In this document: positions 17,777 through 26,817 of the stretch, piece by piece | Layout: every line of letters starts with the position of its first letter | Position numbering within the stretch: position 1 is the first letter of the stretch | NCBI RefSeq assembly: GCF_003947435.1 | Contig: NZ_RCOS01000137.1 | Coordinates: 1-64,000, forward strand | Length of the DNA: 64,000 nt | Direction of reading: 5' to 3' | Origin: Candidatus Methanodesulfokora washburnensis | GTDB taxonomy: Archaea > Korarchaeota > Korarchaeia > Korarchaeales > Korarchaeaceae | Translations under genes and position numbers: made by a program | The notes under the pieces: generated by a model | What the model saw: only the letters and a program-made list of their open reading frames with translations | What the model was told of the DNA's origin: nothing | Databases searched by the model: none

Positions 17777-18880
17777 ATGATGGAGGATTATCATAAATTA
17801 GCAGACCTATGCATAGAGTGCGGTGCATGTACTGAGGTCTGCCCATTCTTTATAGCAACGAATGATATAAAGTATGGAGCAATGGCTAAGGTCGAGGCTG
17901 CAAGAAGACTCTTCAAGGGAGATCCCCTGACTGACGAGGATCTGAAGACGATATTCCTCTGTACTAGGTGTGATGAGTGCCACAAGGTGTGTCCCCAAAA
18001 CATCCCAATCTCCGTGGTAATCCAAGGTGCTAGGGCAGAGCTAAGAAGGATGAATAGAGTACCAGAGAAATACAAAACAATAGCAGAGGCGATAATAAAG
18101 ACAGGCTCACCCATGGCGGCCCCTCCCGAGAAGCGCCTAGCGTACATTCCTGAGGATTTCAAACCTCCAGAACGGGCAAAATACCTTTACGTTCCTGGCT
18201 GCTGGTCGGGGATACGCCTGCCAGAGACAGCAAGAGCATCTGTAGAGCTATTAAGGATTTCTGGGCTTGACTTCACTGTTTTAGGAGACAGGGAGCGGTG
18301 CTGCGGGCTTTTTCTTATAGACACAGGAATGCTTGAAGATGCCAAAATGCTTGCTGAGAAGAACACTTTATTGTTTGAATCCACAGGTGCTGAATTTGTC
18401 GTGACCGAGTGCCCTGCATGTCAAGATGTCTTCAAGAGGGTGTATCCTTCACTTTTCAGGGAGCCGAAGTATGAAGTCATTCACATCTCCGAGTTGCTTC
18501 ATGACCTAATTAACAATGGAGCATTGAAGGTCGGGAATTCTGGCAAACACATTATTTACAAGGACCCCTGCCCGCTCGTAAGGAGAAGTAAAGTGATTGA
18601 AGCCCCAAGAGACCTAATCAAGCGTGTGGCTAAACTAGTGGAATACGACAAAAATAGGGAAGATGCTTTGTGCTGTGGTGCTCCTGCCGGAGTAAAACCG
18701 ATCTACCCAGAGATCGCCAACAGACTTGCAGAGATCCTGATAAGTGAGGCAGACAGAAAAGAGGCAGATATCGCTGTCGGATGTGTCTTCTGTATGTACC
18801 ACATGACTGGCGTCATCAAGGAACCCGGTCGTAAGATTGTGACACTCTCTCAGCTTGTACTTGAGAATCTTGCAGATTGA
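17777..18880 (+). CDS. HdrD-like iron-sulfur protein (two [4Fe-4S] ferredoxin motifs plus two CCG domains)
   Basis: About 367 residues. The N-terminus has CIECGACTEVCP and CTRCDECHKVCP, binding two [4Fe-4S] clusters. Two CCG domains follow: CW..CCGLF..ECPAC, then DPCPL..CCGAPAG..GCVFC. The second matches the noncubane cluster site that reduces CoM-S-S-CoB in HdrD/HdrB. The ATG at 17777 is chosen because GGGTGA lies five bases before it. Heterodisulfide reduction is plausible. A general ferredoxin:quinone-type role, as in GlcF-like proteins, is the alternative. A second relative is at 43761. Confidence 0.75.
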   Translation: MMEDYHKLADLCIECGACTEVCPFFIATNDIKYGAMAKVEAARRLFKGDPLTDEDLKTIFLCTRCDECHKVCPQNIPISVVIQGARAELRRMNRVPEKYKTIAEAIIKTGSPMAAPPEKRLAYIPEDFKPPERAKYLYVPGCWSGIRLPETARASVELLRISGLDFTVLGDRERCCGLFLIDTGMLEDAKMLAEKNTLLFESTGAEFVVTECPACQDVFKRVYPSLFREPKYEVIHISELLHDLINNGALKVGNSGKHIIYKDPCPLVRRSKVIEAPRDLIKRVAKLVEYDKNREDALCCGAPAGVKPIYPEIANRLAEILISEADRKEADIAVGCVFCMYHMTGVIKEPGRKIVTLSQLVLENLAD

Positions 18881-19197
18881 AAATCTTCTTAGTTAGATTA
18901 GTCCTAGCTGGCTTGCCACCACGGTACTTTGCTGAAGGGTTTGATAATGCAAATGATGAAAGTAAGAAACTTAGTTTTGATCTAGGTAAATCTGGGCCTA
19001 CTTTTCAGTGAATGGAGTTTAGCTACCAACTCAAAAGGAAAGATCTCATACTCAGGGTTCCTATACCTTCCAGAAAATCAAATACATTTTCAAGTCAGTA
19101 TAAATGCTTAGATTTATTTTATTCTTTAATTCTAGTACACCAAGCAGAACTAACTATAATATTCAAATATACAGTTGGAGGTTTGTAAGAGAACTGA
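18881..19197. other. Intergenic stretch, nothing recognised
   Basis: These 317 bases follow the HdrD-like gene and precede a decayed gene. Short open stretches occur on both strands but none resembles a known protein. No RNA gene or strong repeat was seen. Confidence 0.4.
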
Positions 19198-19702
19198 ATG
19201 AATGCCCAAGACCGAAAGGTGAGTAAAGCCCACGAAGCACTGATGGGATTAGTTATAGGTGATGCTTTCGGAATGCCAACCACTTCCTACACTCCAGCAA
19301 TTATCAAGAAGCTGTTAGGTGAAGTAGGGGACTTTCTAGATGCACCTTCAGGCCACCCTCTTCATTCTGGGTTAAAAGCTGGAATTGTTACCGATGACAC
19401 CGAAATAGCTATACTAATAGCTAAGATAAAAAATAGTTAAATTATCAAGATCTGACGCCGGAGATCGTCTCTAGCAAATTAGTGAACTGGGTCTAGGGAA
19501 GGGCCTGTTGAAAAATGAAAAGTATTTCGGACCAAGCACTCGTAAAGCTCTAGAGCTCTTATTGGAACCATAGGAGGAGCTCTAGGGGAATTGACATTTT
19601 CCTCAAGCTTTTATAAGAACAATCGAGAACGTAAATAAATTAAATCTTAGAAAGCTGGCTCTGGAACTGTTAAAAGTAGGTGCTAAAAAGCTACTAGTAT
19701 AG
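19198..19702 (+). pseudogene. Decayed ADP-ribosylglycohydrolase (DraG-like)
   Basis: The first 80 codons encode the DraG-type start (HEALMGLVIGDAFGMPT) and the metal-binding TDDTEIAI, then stop at 19438-19440. Beyond the stop, homologous fragments continue in shifted frames: TPEIVSSKLVNWV, then GPSTRKALELLL, then an ENVNKLNLRKLALELL tail ending at 19702. An intact family member is about 250-300 residues, so several frameshifts and a deletion have destroyed it. These enzymes remove ADP-ribose from proteins. Its decay suggests the function is no longer needed. Confidence 0.7.
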
Positions 19703-19726
19703 CCTAGAAATATGCTGAAAGCTCTC

Positions 19727-21094
19727 TTAAGCTTCATGTCTACCTCGAAGTAGAGAGTATAGCTTTTTCACCTCCATGGTGCACTTCCTTATGTCTTCCC
19801 CCTGTTTCTTAGCTTCTTGCAGAAATAGCTTGGCGATATGCACATCCCCTATGATAAGAGGTGACCTGACACGGTAACCCTCTATCATGAGTTGATATGC
19901 CCTTGACTCAGCCACAGATAGACCATAAAGTCTTCCGAATTTTGAATCATCATTTACGAATAAAAGATTCTCGCTTATTCGCATGTCTGCGACTTCCTCT
20001 GCCAAAGGGGTTCCCGGTATAGGTTCTGCTATGCTGACGAAGTGATCCATTAGTGGGAGATTTTTGACAAGTGTCACAGTCTCCTCAAAGTTCTCTTTAG
20101 TCTCTCCAGGATATGCTACTATAAAGGATCCTGCTGGCTTTACTCCTAGCTTCCTTGCCCTGTAAACTGCATCGTAGATTTCTTCTACTTTAATGCCTTT
20201 ACGCATCTTATTGAGTATCTTTTGGCTACCAGACTCCACCCCAAAGAACACCCATCCTATTGTGTACTTAGCTATAGCTTCTAAAATTCCGTCAGTAGCA
20301 GCATCAACTCTTATATCCGGAGCTGAGAGGTTCTTTGGACCTAGAACTCTACTTAAAGACTTGAGAAGCTTGACCACCTCTTTCTCATCCAGCCAAGAGG
20401 AACCACAGCCATAAAATGACGTGGTGCCACCGCTTATCGCAACTCTTAAAGCCCCTTTCTTTTTAAAGAGCTTTACTTCATCGACTATTTTGTTGATAGG
20501 CCTGCTTCTAACTTCTCTTCCAAATAGCCTTGGAACTTGGCAAAAACTGCAGGATCCCTTACAGCCTCTTGAAACCTCTACGTATACATGAGCTCCTCTA
20601 ATGCTCTGCTCACCAATGTCATCCGGTATCTTAGGCATGGGCCTCTTCTCCATGTCAATAGGTTCTCTTGGCTTTGTCTTCACAACCTTGCCCTGGGAGT
20701 TATATGCTATGCCATCGACAGAGTCCAGGTCTTGTTTCGAGATCAGCGCATTGACTAGCTCTACTATGGTTTCTTCTCCTTCACCCACAACAACAGCGTC
20801 TACACAATTCATGTTTGTCAACACCAACTCAGGGATCTGAGTGACGGGCCCGCCTACGATAACTGGTTTGTCACGTGCAGACTTCAGTCTCGAAATCCAG
20901 TCCTTGTACTCTAAGACGTGAAGTGTTGAATAGAGGCCTATGGCGTACACATCAGCTTGAGGTAATAAGTTTACGTCAGCCTTAGCTGTAAACTTCATTA
21001 TAGAGACCCTGAAGCCTGCCTTCTCCAAAGCTCCAGCTATAAGCATAGATCCATAAGAGTAAACTTCGGGTGTTAGCACTAGAACCTTAGTCAT
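19727..21094 (-). CDS. Cobalamin-binding radical SAM protein (candidate methylase)
   Basis: A 455-residue protein. An N-terminal B12-binding Rossmann domain (about 1-130, with VIVGGPVTQIPE and VVVGEGEETIVEL) is followed by a radical SAM domain whose cluster motif is C178-x3-C182-x2-C185 (SRGCKGSCSFC). It also has VFFGVESGSQKILNKMRKG and AYPGETKENF. B12-radical SAM enzymes typically methylate unactivated carbons. In MCR archaea such an enzyme methylates a glutamine of McrA, so this is a candidate, but the family also includes proteins of other function. It lies beside MMP11 copy 2 and MMP4, divergently transcribed. Confidence 0.65.
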   Translation of the reverse strand: MTKVLVLTPEVYSYGSMLIAGALEKAGFRVSIMKFTAKADVNLLPQADVYAIGLYSTLHVLEYKDWISRLKSARDKPVIVGGPVTQIPELVLTNMNCVDAVVVGEGEETIVELVNALISKQDLDSVDGIAYNSQGKVVKTKPREPIDMEKRPMPKIPDDIGEQSIRGAHVYVEVSRGCKGSCSFCQVPRLFGREVRSRPINKIVDEVKLFKKKGALRVAISGGTTSFYGCGSSWLDEKEVVKLLKSLSRVLGPKNLSAPDIRVDAATDGILEAIAKYTIGWVFFGVESGSQKILNKMRKGIKVEEIYDAVYRARKLGVKPAGSFIVAYPGETKENFEETVTLVKNLPLMDHFVSIAEPIPGTPLAEEVADMRISENLLFVNDDSKFGRLYGLSVAESRAYQLMIEGYRVRSPLIIGDVHIAKLFLQEAKKQGEDIRKCTMEVKKLYSLLRGRHEA

Positions 21095-21235
21095 TTCCCC
21101 TCAATCTTATCTCAAACGCTTTTCGATATAAAAACACTAAGGAACTTATTCTACAAGTGGAGCTTTGAGGATCTGCCAAGTCCATATAACGCATGTGCAG
21201 AAAATTTAATAAGAACCTCCTAATGAGGAACTCTT

Positions 21236-22240
21236 ATGGAGGAAAGGGAGATTGCTGTTGCTTTGACACCAACTGAGGTGATATCAAGGTTTGGCAAGCT
21301 TTTTTCAAGAGGTCTTCTCACTATCGTAGACGAGAGAAATAAAATAGTGGAAATAGTGGAGGAATGCAGCGCCAGAGGCCCTGTTGAATGGGATTTAGTC
21401 AACAGACTTAGGGCTGGAGGAGCTGTTTATGCCGGATGGACGGAGGGAAGCACGCTTTTTCTTCGTGCGCATATTGGAAGATATGAGGTAAAGTTCGGCC
21501 CCGCCGATGCTGAGAGAGGCGGTCAGGCCCTAGAAGAAGTTGAAATAAAGGAAAATGAAGTTTATACAACTTGGGTTGGCATAGCAGGAGCTGGTTTAGG
21601 AATAGCAGCATGCTTACCTCAAGCTTCTGGTGTCATAAGGGCTGAATATCCGTCAAAAGATGATCTGGAGAAGGTTGGCGGAGCTTTCGTAAATAGAGTG
21701 AGGATAGTTACGCCCAAGTACAGGAAGCTTATAGTAGGGATAGATAACACAGATACAAAGGAGAAAGGAGCGACATGGTCATCCTTCCTGAAATCGGGAA
21801 TAGAACTTAGCTCTAGGAAGGGAGTAAAGCTGATCATACACAGAATTTTCCAGTGCTTCCCCGGCATTGAATGGAAAACAACAAATAATGTTGCATCATG
21901 CTTAGTCTTTGCTATTCCCAGCAATATTGAGACTAAAACAGTTCTAAGAGAGCTGGAGGATATCATGAGGAATTACTGCTACTCCGATGGAGCTTGCATG
22001 GTCGCATATGAGGGCATTGAGGTTCCAGATGAGCTGAAAAACTTCGGAAAAAGGGTAAAAGGGGAAGTTGTAACTCAGGCTGAGGCTTTGGACCTTGCAG
22101 AGAAGTTTCATTTAGAGGTAATGCCAATTACAGGAGATAAAGGAATTGTGGGGGCTCTAGCAGCAGTATCGCTCTATGATATCGGGACTGAATACGCAGC
22201 GTTTAAGGATGATCCTGCAATTCTAAAGGTGAAAATATGA
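21236..22240 (+). CDS. Methanogenesis marker protein 11 (MMP11), copy 2
   Basis: A 334-residue paralogue of the protein at 15143. It keeps KLIVGIDNTDTKEKGATWSSF (Asn replaces the second Asp of copy 1), TTNNVASCLVFAIP and PITGDKGIVGALAAV, and the AGAGLG segment. It is directly followed by MMP4/MtxX with a four-base ATGA overlap. Upstream TATA AAATTTAATAAG at about 21206-21217 suits a near-leaderless start at 21236. Function unknown. Confidence 0.82.
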   Translation: MEEREIAVALTPTEVISRFGKLFSRGLLTIVDERNKIVEIVEECSARGPVEWDLVNRLRAGGAVYAGWTEGSTLFLRAHIGRYEVKFGPADAERGGQALEEVEIKENEVYTTWVGIAGAGLGIAACLPQASGVIRAEYPSKDDLEKVGGAFVNRVRIVTPKYRKLIVGIDNTDTKEKGATWSSFLKSGIELSSRKGVKLIIHRIFQCFPGIEWKTTNNVASCLVFAIPSNIETKTVLRELEDIMRNYCYSDGACMVAYEGIEVPDELKNFGKRVKGEVVTQAEALDLAEKFHLEVMPITGDKGIVGALAAVSLYDIGTEYAAFKDDPAILKVKI

Positions 22241-22989
22241 GAGGCACATTGTATCTTCATGAAAACATTAGAAATAAGATAATAAGAAGGAGAAGGATTG
22301 CCATAGGCCTTTATAGATTTGATCCCACCAGCGAAGAGAGGATACTTAAGGCTGTTGAGCTTGCAGAGGACTTTGCTGATGTTCTAGTGGTGGACAAAGG
22401 AGAAAAGACGGAAGAGGAACTTTTAGAAGTGCTTAAGAGAGGAGATGCATATGCTGCTGTTAGAGGAACTGCGAGGGCCTCTAAGTTTCTTGAAATCCTT
22501 AGGAGAGAGTATGATGTCTGCAGGATTGCAGTACTAGAGACAGTGGATAGAAAGCTCTTTCTTCTCTCTCCAGTAGGAGTTGACGAGGGCAGAGGTGTGA
22601 AAGAGAAGTTGAAACTTATAGAATATTCTAAGCAGTTAGCTGAAAGACTTGGAATGCCTAAGGATGTTGCTGTTCTTGCTGGAGGAAGGTATGGGGACAT
22701 TGGAAGGGATGAGAATGTAGATAGATCGTTGGCAACAGCGGAGCTTGTGGCAAAAATCTCAGGAGGAGAAAACTATGAGATAAAATTGGAAGATGCTGTT
22801 GACAGGGGGATAGTCATAGCACCAGATGGTATCTCTGGAAACTTAATATTTAGATCTCTATGCTATCTAGGAGGTGGAAAGGAGTACGGAGCGGTATTCT
22901 TCGGAACTCCCTACAGAATAGTGGATACAAGCAGAAGCCAGAGCTCAGAGGGCTTCGCGAGAGCTATTGCCCTTGCAACAATAATATAA
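22237..22989 (+). CDS. mtxX: Methanogenesis marker protein 4 / MtxX, phosphotransacetylase-like
   Basis: A 250-residue protein with the MtxX pattern: IAIGLYRFDPTSEERILKAVELA at the N-terminus, VLAGGRYGDIGRDENVDRSLATAELVA and a C-terminal IVIAPDGISGNLIFRSLCYLGGG. The last segment resembles phosphate acetyl/butyryltransferases and PlsX. MtxX was first noted beside methyltransferase genes, but its reaction is not known. Coupled to MMP11 copy 2. Confidence 0.8.
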   Translation: MRGTLYLHENIRNKIIRRRRIAIGLYRFDPTSEERILKAVELAEDFADVLVVDKGEKTEEELLEVLKRGDAYAAVRGTARASKFLEILRREYDVCRIAVLETVDRKLFLLSPVGVDEGRGVKEKLKLIEYSKQLAERLGMPKDVAVLAGGRYGDIGRDENVDRSLATAELVAKISGGENYEIKLEDAVDRGIVIAPDGISGNLIFRSLCYLGGGKEYGAVFFGTPYRIVDTSRSQSSEGFARAIALATII

Positions 22990-23044
22990 AAGGGGAAGAT
23001 AAAGATTATAAGTAACCCTCGTGTTCTTTTAAGGGGGATCTCAT

Positions 23045-23608
23045 ATGACGAGTTCCCTCGCTTTTGCCGCGCTTGGTTTACTTGGTCTAGATACAGGGCT
23101 GGCCATATTGTTCCTTCAGAATTTCGGAATAATAAAACCGAAGGAAGGGGCAGATTTAGCAAAAGGACAGGCAGCTTGGTTTCTATGGGTCGCAGGAGTA
23201 GCTGAGCTTTTTGCAAGCTATTACTTTTATGTAGCGGGAGATGCACTAGATGCCATGATATTCGGTGCCTATGGTCTCTTCTGGATGGGTTTATTTGCAC
23301 TCACATACTGGAGCGGAGATGCTAGGGTTCTCGGTCCGGTGGGAATAGCTTATGCAATCTTTACCTTACCCTTAATACCTGTCACAGCAATGATCAGCTT
23401 AACAGTATGCGGAATAATAGTTATGTTGCTCCTCATATTCCTTGCGCTCATTCCTGCGACATGGGGTAAAGCTAATGCCAAGGTTCTCGGGATCCTGCAA
23501 TTAGTATGTTTCGTCATAACTTCAATCGCTATAATAGGGTTGATATTCGCTTCAATGAGCGGAACTCCCCTAGAGGGAATAGGCAAAGCTCTTCTGTTCA
23601 TGCATTGA
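23045..23608 (+). CDS. Small six-helix membrane protein, acetate/amide-channel-like
   Basis: A 187-residue very hydrophobic protein with about six membrane segments (near 4-26, 43-62, 69-90, 96-118, 121-140 and 148-170). The segment FLWVAGVAELFASYYFYVAG and YGLFWMGLFALTYW resemble the AmiS/UreI or GPR1/FUN34/YaaH families, which pass urea, short amides, acetate or related small solutes. The signature Asn-Pro motif of YaaH is not seen. It follows MtxX after 55 bp with its own SD (GGGGGATC). Substrate unknown. Confidence 0.55.
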   Translation: MTSSLAFAALGLLGLDTGLAILFLQNFGIIKPKEGADLAKGQAAWFLWVAGVAELFASYYFYVAGDALDAMIFGAYGLFWMGLFALTYWSGDARVLGPVGIAYAIFTLPLIPVTAMISLTVCGIIVMLLLIFLALIPATWGKANAKVLGILQLVCFVITSIAIIGLIFASMSGTPLEGIGKALLFMH

Positions 23609-23676
23609 CCCTTCCTAACCTTTTCTTTTTTTGAGAAAATTTAATAAGATGGGAAAGCTTACCTGAGAGGGGGACA

Positions 23677-24393
23677 TTGAAGAGCATTACCCAGTGTTTT
23701 AACATGATCTTGATACTTGGTGGAGGAAGATACGGGACTATTGCCCTCAGAAAGTTGAGCGGAAGATCTGAGAGAGTCATAGTGGTGGACGCGGATCCCA
23801 TGTGCGAAGCAAGCAAGTATGTTGAGAGGGTAACCCTGAACTACGAAATCCCACAGAAAAGCAGTCTTCTTGTGCTGGGGGATGGAATTTCCTTCCTCAT
23901 TTATGTATTGGAGAGGAAAGTTATACCAGATTTTGTGATCTTCACAGTTCCCAGAAATGTTGTGGCTTCGTTTCTCGCATCTCAAATAAATACCTTGGGC
24001 AGGAGAGTTGAGTTTGATGTACCTTCAATGCTAGCAGCTGCTGAGCGAATCCCAGATAGATATCTGGTTGCAAAGGACATGAGGTATGCTGTTATTGTGG
24101 CAAGCTACGCTAAAAATCACATATGCATGAATGGATGTATGCAACCAGACGTGTGTCCGATATCTGGGGAAAAACATGAAAGAACAATGGTAGAGATACT
24201 TAGAGATGCAGTTAAAGGAGATTACGTCAGGATATTTGAGAGCAAATTGCTTGACAAAGGCGTTGGAGGAGTTAGCGGTGCAGAACTTTTCGAATTTTAC
24301 AGAAATATCAAAAATATAGAACACGGTACTCATCTTGCTGTTGGCACTGCATGTAAATGCCATGGTATAGTCAATTTTATGAAGGTTATCTGA
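23677..24393 (+). CDS. Rossmann-fold protein with C-terminal cysteines, function unknown
   Basis: A 238-residue protein beginning with a dinucleotide-binding fold (MILILGGGRYGTIALRKL then VIVVDADP). A cysteine-rich middle (HICMNGCMQPDVCPISG, about 150-166) and a CKCHG near the C-terminus could bind a metal or Fe-S cluster. It starts at TTG 23677 behind GGGGG; ATG 23704 would trim nine residues. I do not recognise a named family. Its place downstream of MMP11/MMP4 suggests an MCR-related role, but this is only context. Confidence 0.5.
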   Translation: MKSITQCFNMILILGGGRYGTIALRKLSGRSERVIVVDADPMCEASKYVERVTLNYEIPQKSSLLVLGDGISFLIYVLERKVIPDFVIFTVPRNVVASFLASQINTLGRRVEFDVPSMLAAAERIPDRYLVAKDMRYAVIVASYAKNHICMNGCMQPDVCPISGEKHERTMVEILRDAVKGDYVRIFESKLLDKGVGGVSGAELFEFYRNIKNIEHGTHLAVGTACKCHGIVNFMKVI

Positions 24394-24415
24394 TTTAAAA
24401 TAAGCAGAGTAGTTT

Positions 24416-24452
24416 CTGATTATATTAGCATATAGTTTATAAATATAATCAG
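24416..24452. repeat. Inverted repeat after the Rossmann gene
   Basis: CTGATTATATT (24416-24426) and AATATAATCAG (24442-24452) are perfect 11-base arms around a 15-base AT-rich spacer, 23 bases after the stop of the preceding gene. It may be a terminator hairpin or an operator. No further gene is seen before 24673. Confidence 0.4.
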
Positions 24453-24672
24453 ATATCTAAAAGATCTTATTATATTTCCCTTAGTTTAAACCTATAGCTT
24501 ACTTTACTATTTCTACCTTAGCAAACAAAAGTAGATCGCAAACAGATATCCCCAGAAAAGCTTTCTAAAATACATTTACACCCACCAACAGCAATTTTAT
24601 GGGTATATTGAACACTATAATAATCAAGTCAAGCTCGGAAAACTTTATAGAAAAAGTGCTCCTAGATGTGCC

Positions 24673-25749
24673 ATGCCTTCACTCCTAGAGGAAATCTCTT
24701 ACATGAAGGAGAATAAGGCTTTGATTGTAAAATTGGCTGTTGATCACTTCTTTCTCTCAACAATGCCCTACCAGCCTACCTCAGCAAGGACTATTATATT
24801 CAAACAAGTTCCTAAGGATTTCCAGGAGATCAATCTCCGGGAGTTTTATGGTAGAATCAGGAGCGAACTTGATGCTGCCAACTCCATAGTCTTTTTAACA
24901 GCCGCAAATGTTGAAAATTATATTTATAGTAAAATTGATGAACCCGAGATTCACATCCTTATAACTATGGGATTGAGACCCCCCACTTGTCCGGGAGTTA
25001 AGGAGCTCTTCAGACCTCTGAGTTCAACCATAAATATTGCTGTTATTGTTGATAGGGGTCTTACAAAAAGTGCGATTATAGATCTTATAAGAGTTGTGGC
25101 CGAGGCTAAGACCCTAGCTGCTGTTGAGCTTCTCCTGAGGTGTGATTACAGATCCTCTGGCACTGTAACCGATGCAATAGCTGTTGGAAGGCCGCTTAGT
25201 CTAGATGAAAGCGTCCTCTTTGCAGGAATGTCAACCGATATCGGCAATAAAGTGGCTTACTCTATTTACAGCTCCATTGTGAAGGAGGGTTTAAGAAGGT
25301 TGAGTTTGGATGATTTTATAATCAATACACTGGGGATTCAGCTAGAGGAATTATTAAAGATAATTGCCAAAAGTTATAATGCCATCTTTAATTTAAATAT
25401 AGATGAGAAAATCCTCATAGAAAATGCAACTAGAATAATAAATTATCTATTTAAAGATAGAAATATAATAAACTTTTTAATAACTGCTAGAGAGCTGGAT
25501 CTGCGCACGGCAATAGGTTCCATACCTACCTACGGTAACGTCCGCACAAGCCCCGCTGAGGAGTATCTATCCATCGGGCTTGCAGCGTATTCCGTTGGTC
25601 TTAAGAGCATTCCAATAATCTCTCAGCTGAGAAAAATTGAGGAACTTGGCATCATTAGGATAAACTCCCCCCAATTTGAGAAGGAAGCTGCGCTTGGCAT
25701 TATAGGATCCGCTTTATTGCTACTGCATGAAGCCCTTTCAGGCAAATGA
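24673..25749 (+). CDS. cbiZ: Adenosylcobinamide amidohydrolase CbiZ with C-terminal extension
   Basis: A 358-residue protein. The N-terminal about 215 residues fit CbiZ: FLTAANVENYI, VAEAKTLAAVELL, and SSGTVTDAIAVGRP followed by FAGMSTDIGNKVA. CbiZ cleaves the aminopropanol side of imported cobinamides to adenosylcobyric acid, letting the cell remodel foreign corrinoids. The remaining 140 residues are not part of the usual domain and I do not recognise them. ATG 24673 lies about 25 bases after a TATA-like CTTTATAG, consistent with a leaderless message. It heads the cobalamin salvage operon. Confidence 0.8.
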   Translation: MPSLLEEISYMKENKALIVKLAVDHFFLSTMPYQPTSARTIIFKQVPKDFQEINLREFYGRIRSELDAANSIVFLTAANVENYIYSKIDEPEIHILITMGLRPPTCPGVKELFRPLSSTINIAVIVDRGLTKSAIIDLIRVVAEAKTLAAVELLLRCDYRSSGTVTDAIAVGRPLSLDESVLFAGMSTDIGNKVAYSIYSSIVKEGLRRLSLDDFIINTLGIQLEELLKIIAKSYNAIFNLNIDEKILIENATRIINYLFKDRNIINFLITARELDLRTAIGSIPTYGNVRTSPAEEYLSIGLAAYSVGLKSIPIISQLRKIEELGIIRINSPQFEKEAALGIIGSALLLLHEALSGK

Positions 25750-25758
25750 GGTGGGATT

Positions 25759-26817
25759 ATGGAATCAAGATACCATGGTGGAAGAGCTCCTGACAACTGT
25801 CTGGATTTCAGCAGTCCGATGAACCCATTAGGTCCTCCAGAGGCGCTGGTAAATGCAATAAATGACGTGATAAAGGACAGAATCTATACAAGATATCCGG
25901 ATTATGAGTATAAAAAACTAAGAGAATGTATAGCGGATTTCTATGATTTAAGAGCTGAGATGCTTATACCACTCAATGGAGCTGCGGAGGCACTGCAACT
26001 GATCCTGCCGATATTAAGACCAAAGGCTTTGGTGGCAATAGAGCCAACTTTTGGGGATCACAAGCTTCAAGCCGAGGCACTTGGATTGCCCTTGATCAGC
26101 ATAAGCTATAAAAGACTCTCTTCAAGCTTTGCATTAGATATAATCTCCTATAGCTCTAAAATTCGTGAATTTGAAGACAAAATTCTGCTCTACATGTCGA
26201 ACCCCAATAACCCCACCGGTTGTCTAGCTAATAAAAAGCAGATTGAGGAGCTACTTGAATGCCTGCCATCTAATTCTTATGTAATCCTAGATGAGGCTTT
26301 TATGGACTTTACTGGAAATTCTGAGAGCTTCCTTTGGAATTGTCCGGATAATGTGATTGTTCTCAGGAGCTTAACAAAGATACTGGCGATACCAGGCATG
26401 CGCATTGGATTCATTTATACAAATAATGTTGAGATTTTGGATCTTATAAACAAATTCAGACAAGCTTGGAACGTCAACGCTGTGATAGCTGAGTCCCTCT
26501 CAAAGCTGGACAAAAAAGCTCTGAGAGATTATATAGACCATTCTATTGAGATAGTGAACACCGAGAGAAATTTTTTGGTCAAAGAGCTCAGAAAATGCGA
26601 CCTCAAGGTTTATGAGTCTCAAGCGCCATTTCTTCTGATTGAACATTCCGTAAAGCATCCCGAGATTATGAAAAAACTGATTAGTTTGGGAATCTATGTT
26701 AGAGATGCCTCCACCTTCCCCTATCTGACAGAACATCACAGCAGAGTATCTGTTAGACTCAGAAGTGAGAATGCAAGACTTGTAGAGGCATTCAAGAAGC
26801 TTCTTAAGGGATCTTAA
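25759..26817 (+). CDS. cobD: L-threonine-O-3-phosphate decarboxylase CobD (HisC-like aminotransferase fold)
   Basis: A 352-residue PLP enzyme of the histidinol-phosphate aminotransferase fold. Diagnostic points are DFSSPMNPLGPP at the N-terminus, MSNPNNPTG, LDEAFMDF and the PLP lysine in LRSLTKILAIPGMRIGF. The position between cbiZ and cbiB identifies it as CobD, which makes (R)-1-amino-2-propanol phosphate for the corrinoid lower-loop linker. The stop overlaps the cbiB ATG by one base. Confidence 0.85.
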   Translation: MESRYHGGRAPDNCLDFSSPMNPLGPPEALVNAINDVIKDRIYTRYPDYEYKKLRECIADFYDLRAEMLIPLNGAAEALQLILPILRPKALVAIEPTFGDHKLQAEALGLPLISISYKRLSSSFALDIISYSSKIREFEDKILLYMSNPNNPTGCLANKKQIEELLECLPSNSYVILDEAFMDFTGNSESFLWNCPDNVIVLRSLTKILAIPGMRIGFIYTNNVEILDLINKFRQAWNVNAVIAESLSKLDKKALRDYIDHSIEIVNTERNFLVKELRKCDLKVYESQAPFLLIEHSVKHPEIMKKLISLGIYVRDASTFPYLTEHHSRVSVRLRSENARLVEAFKKLLKGS

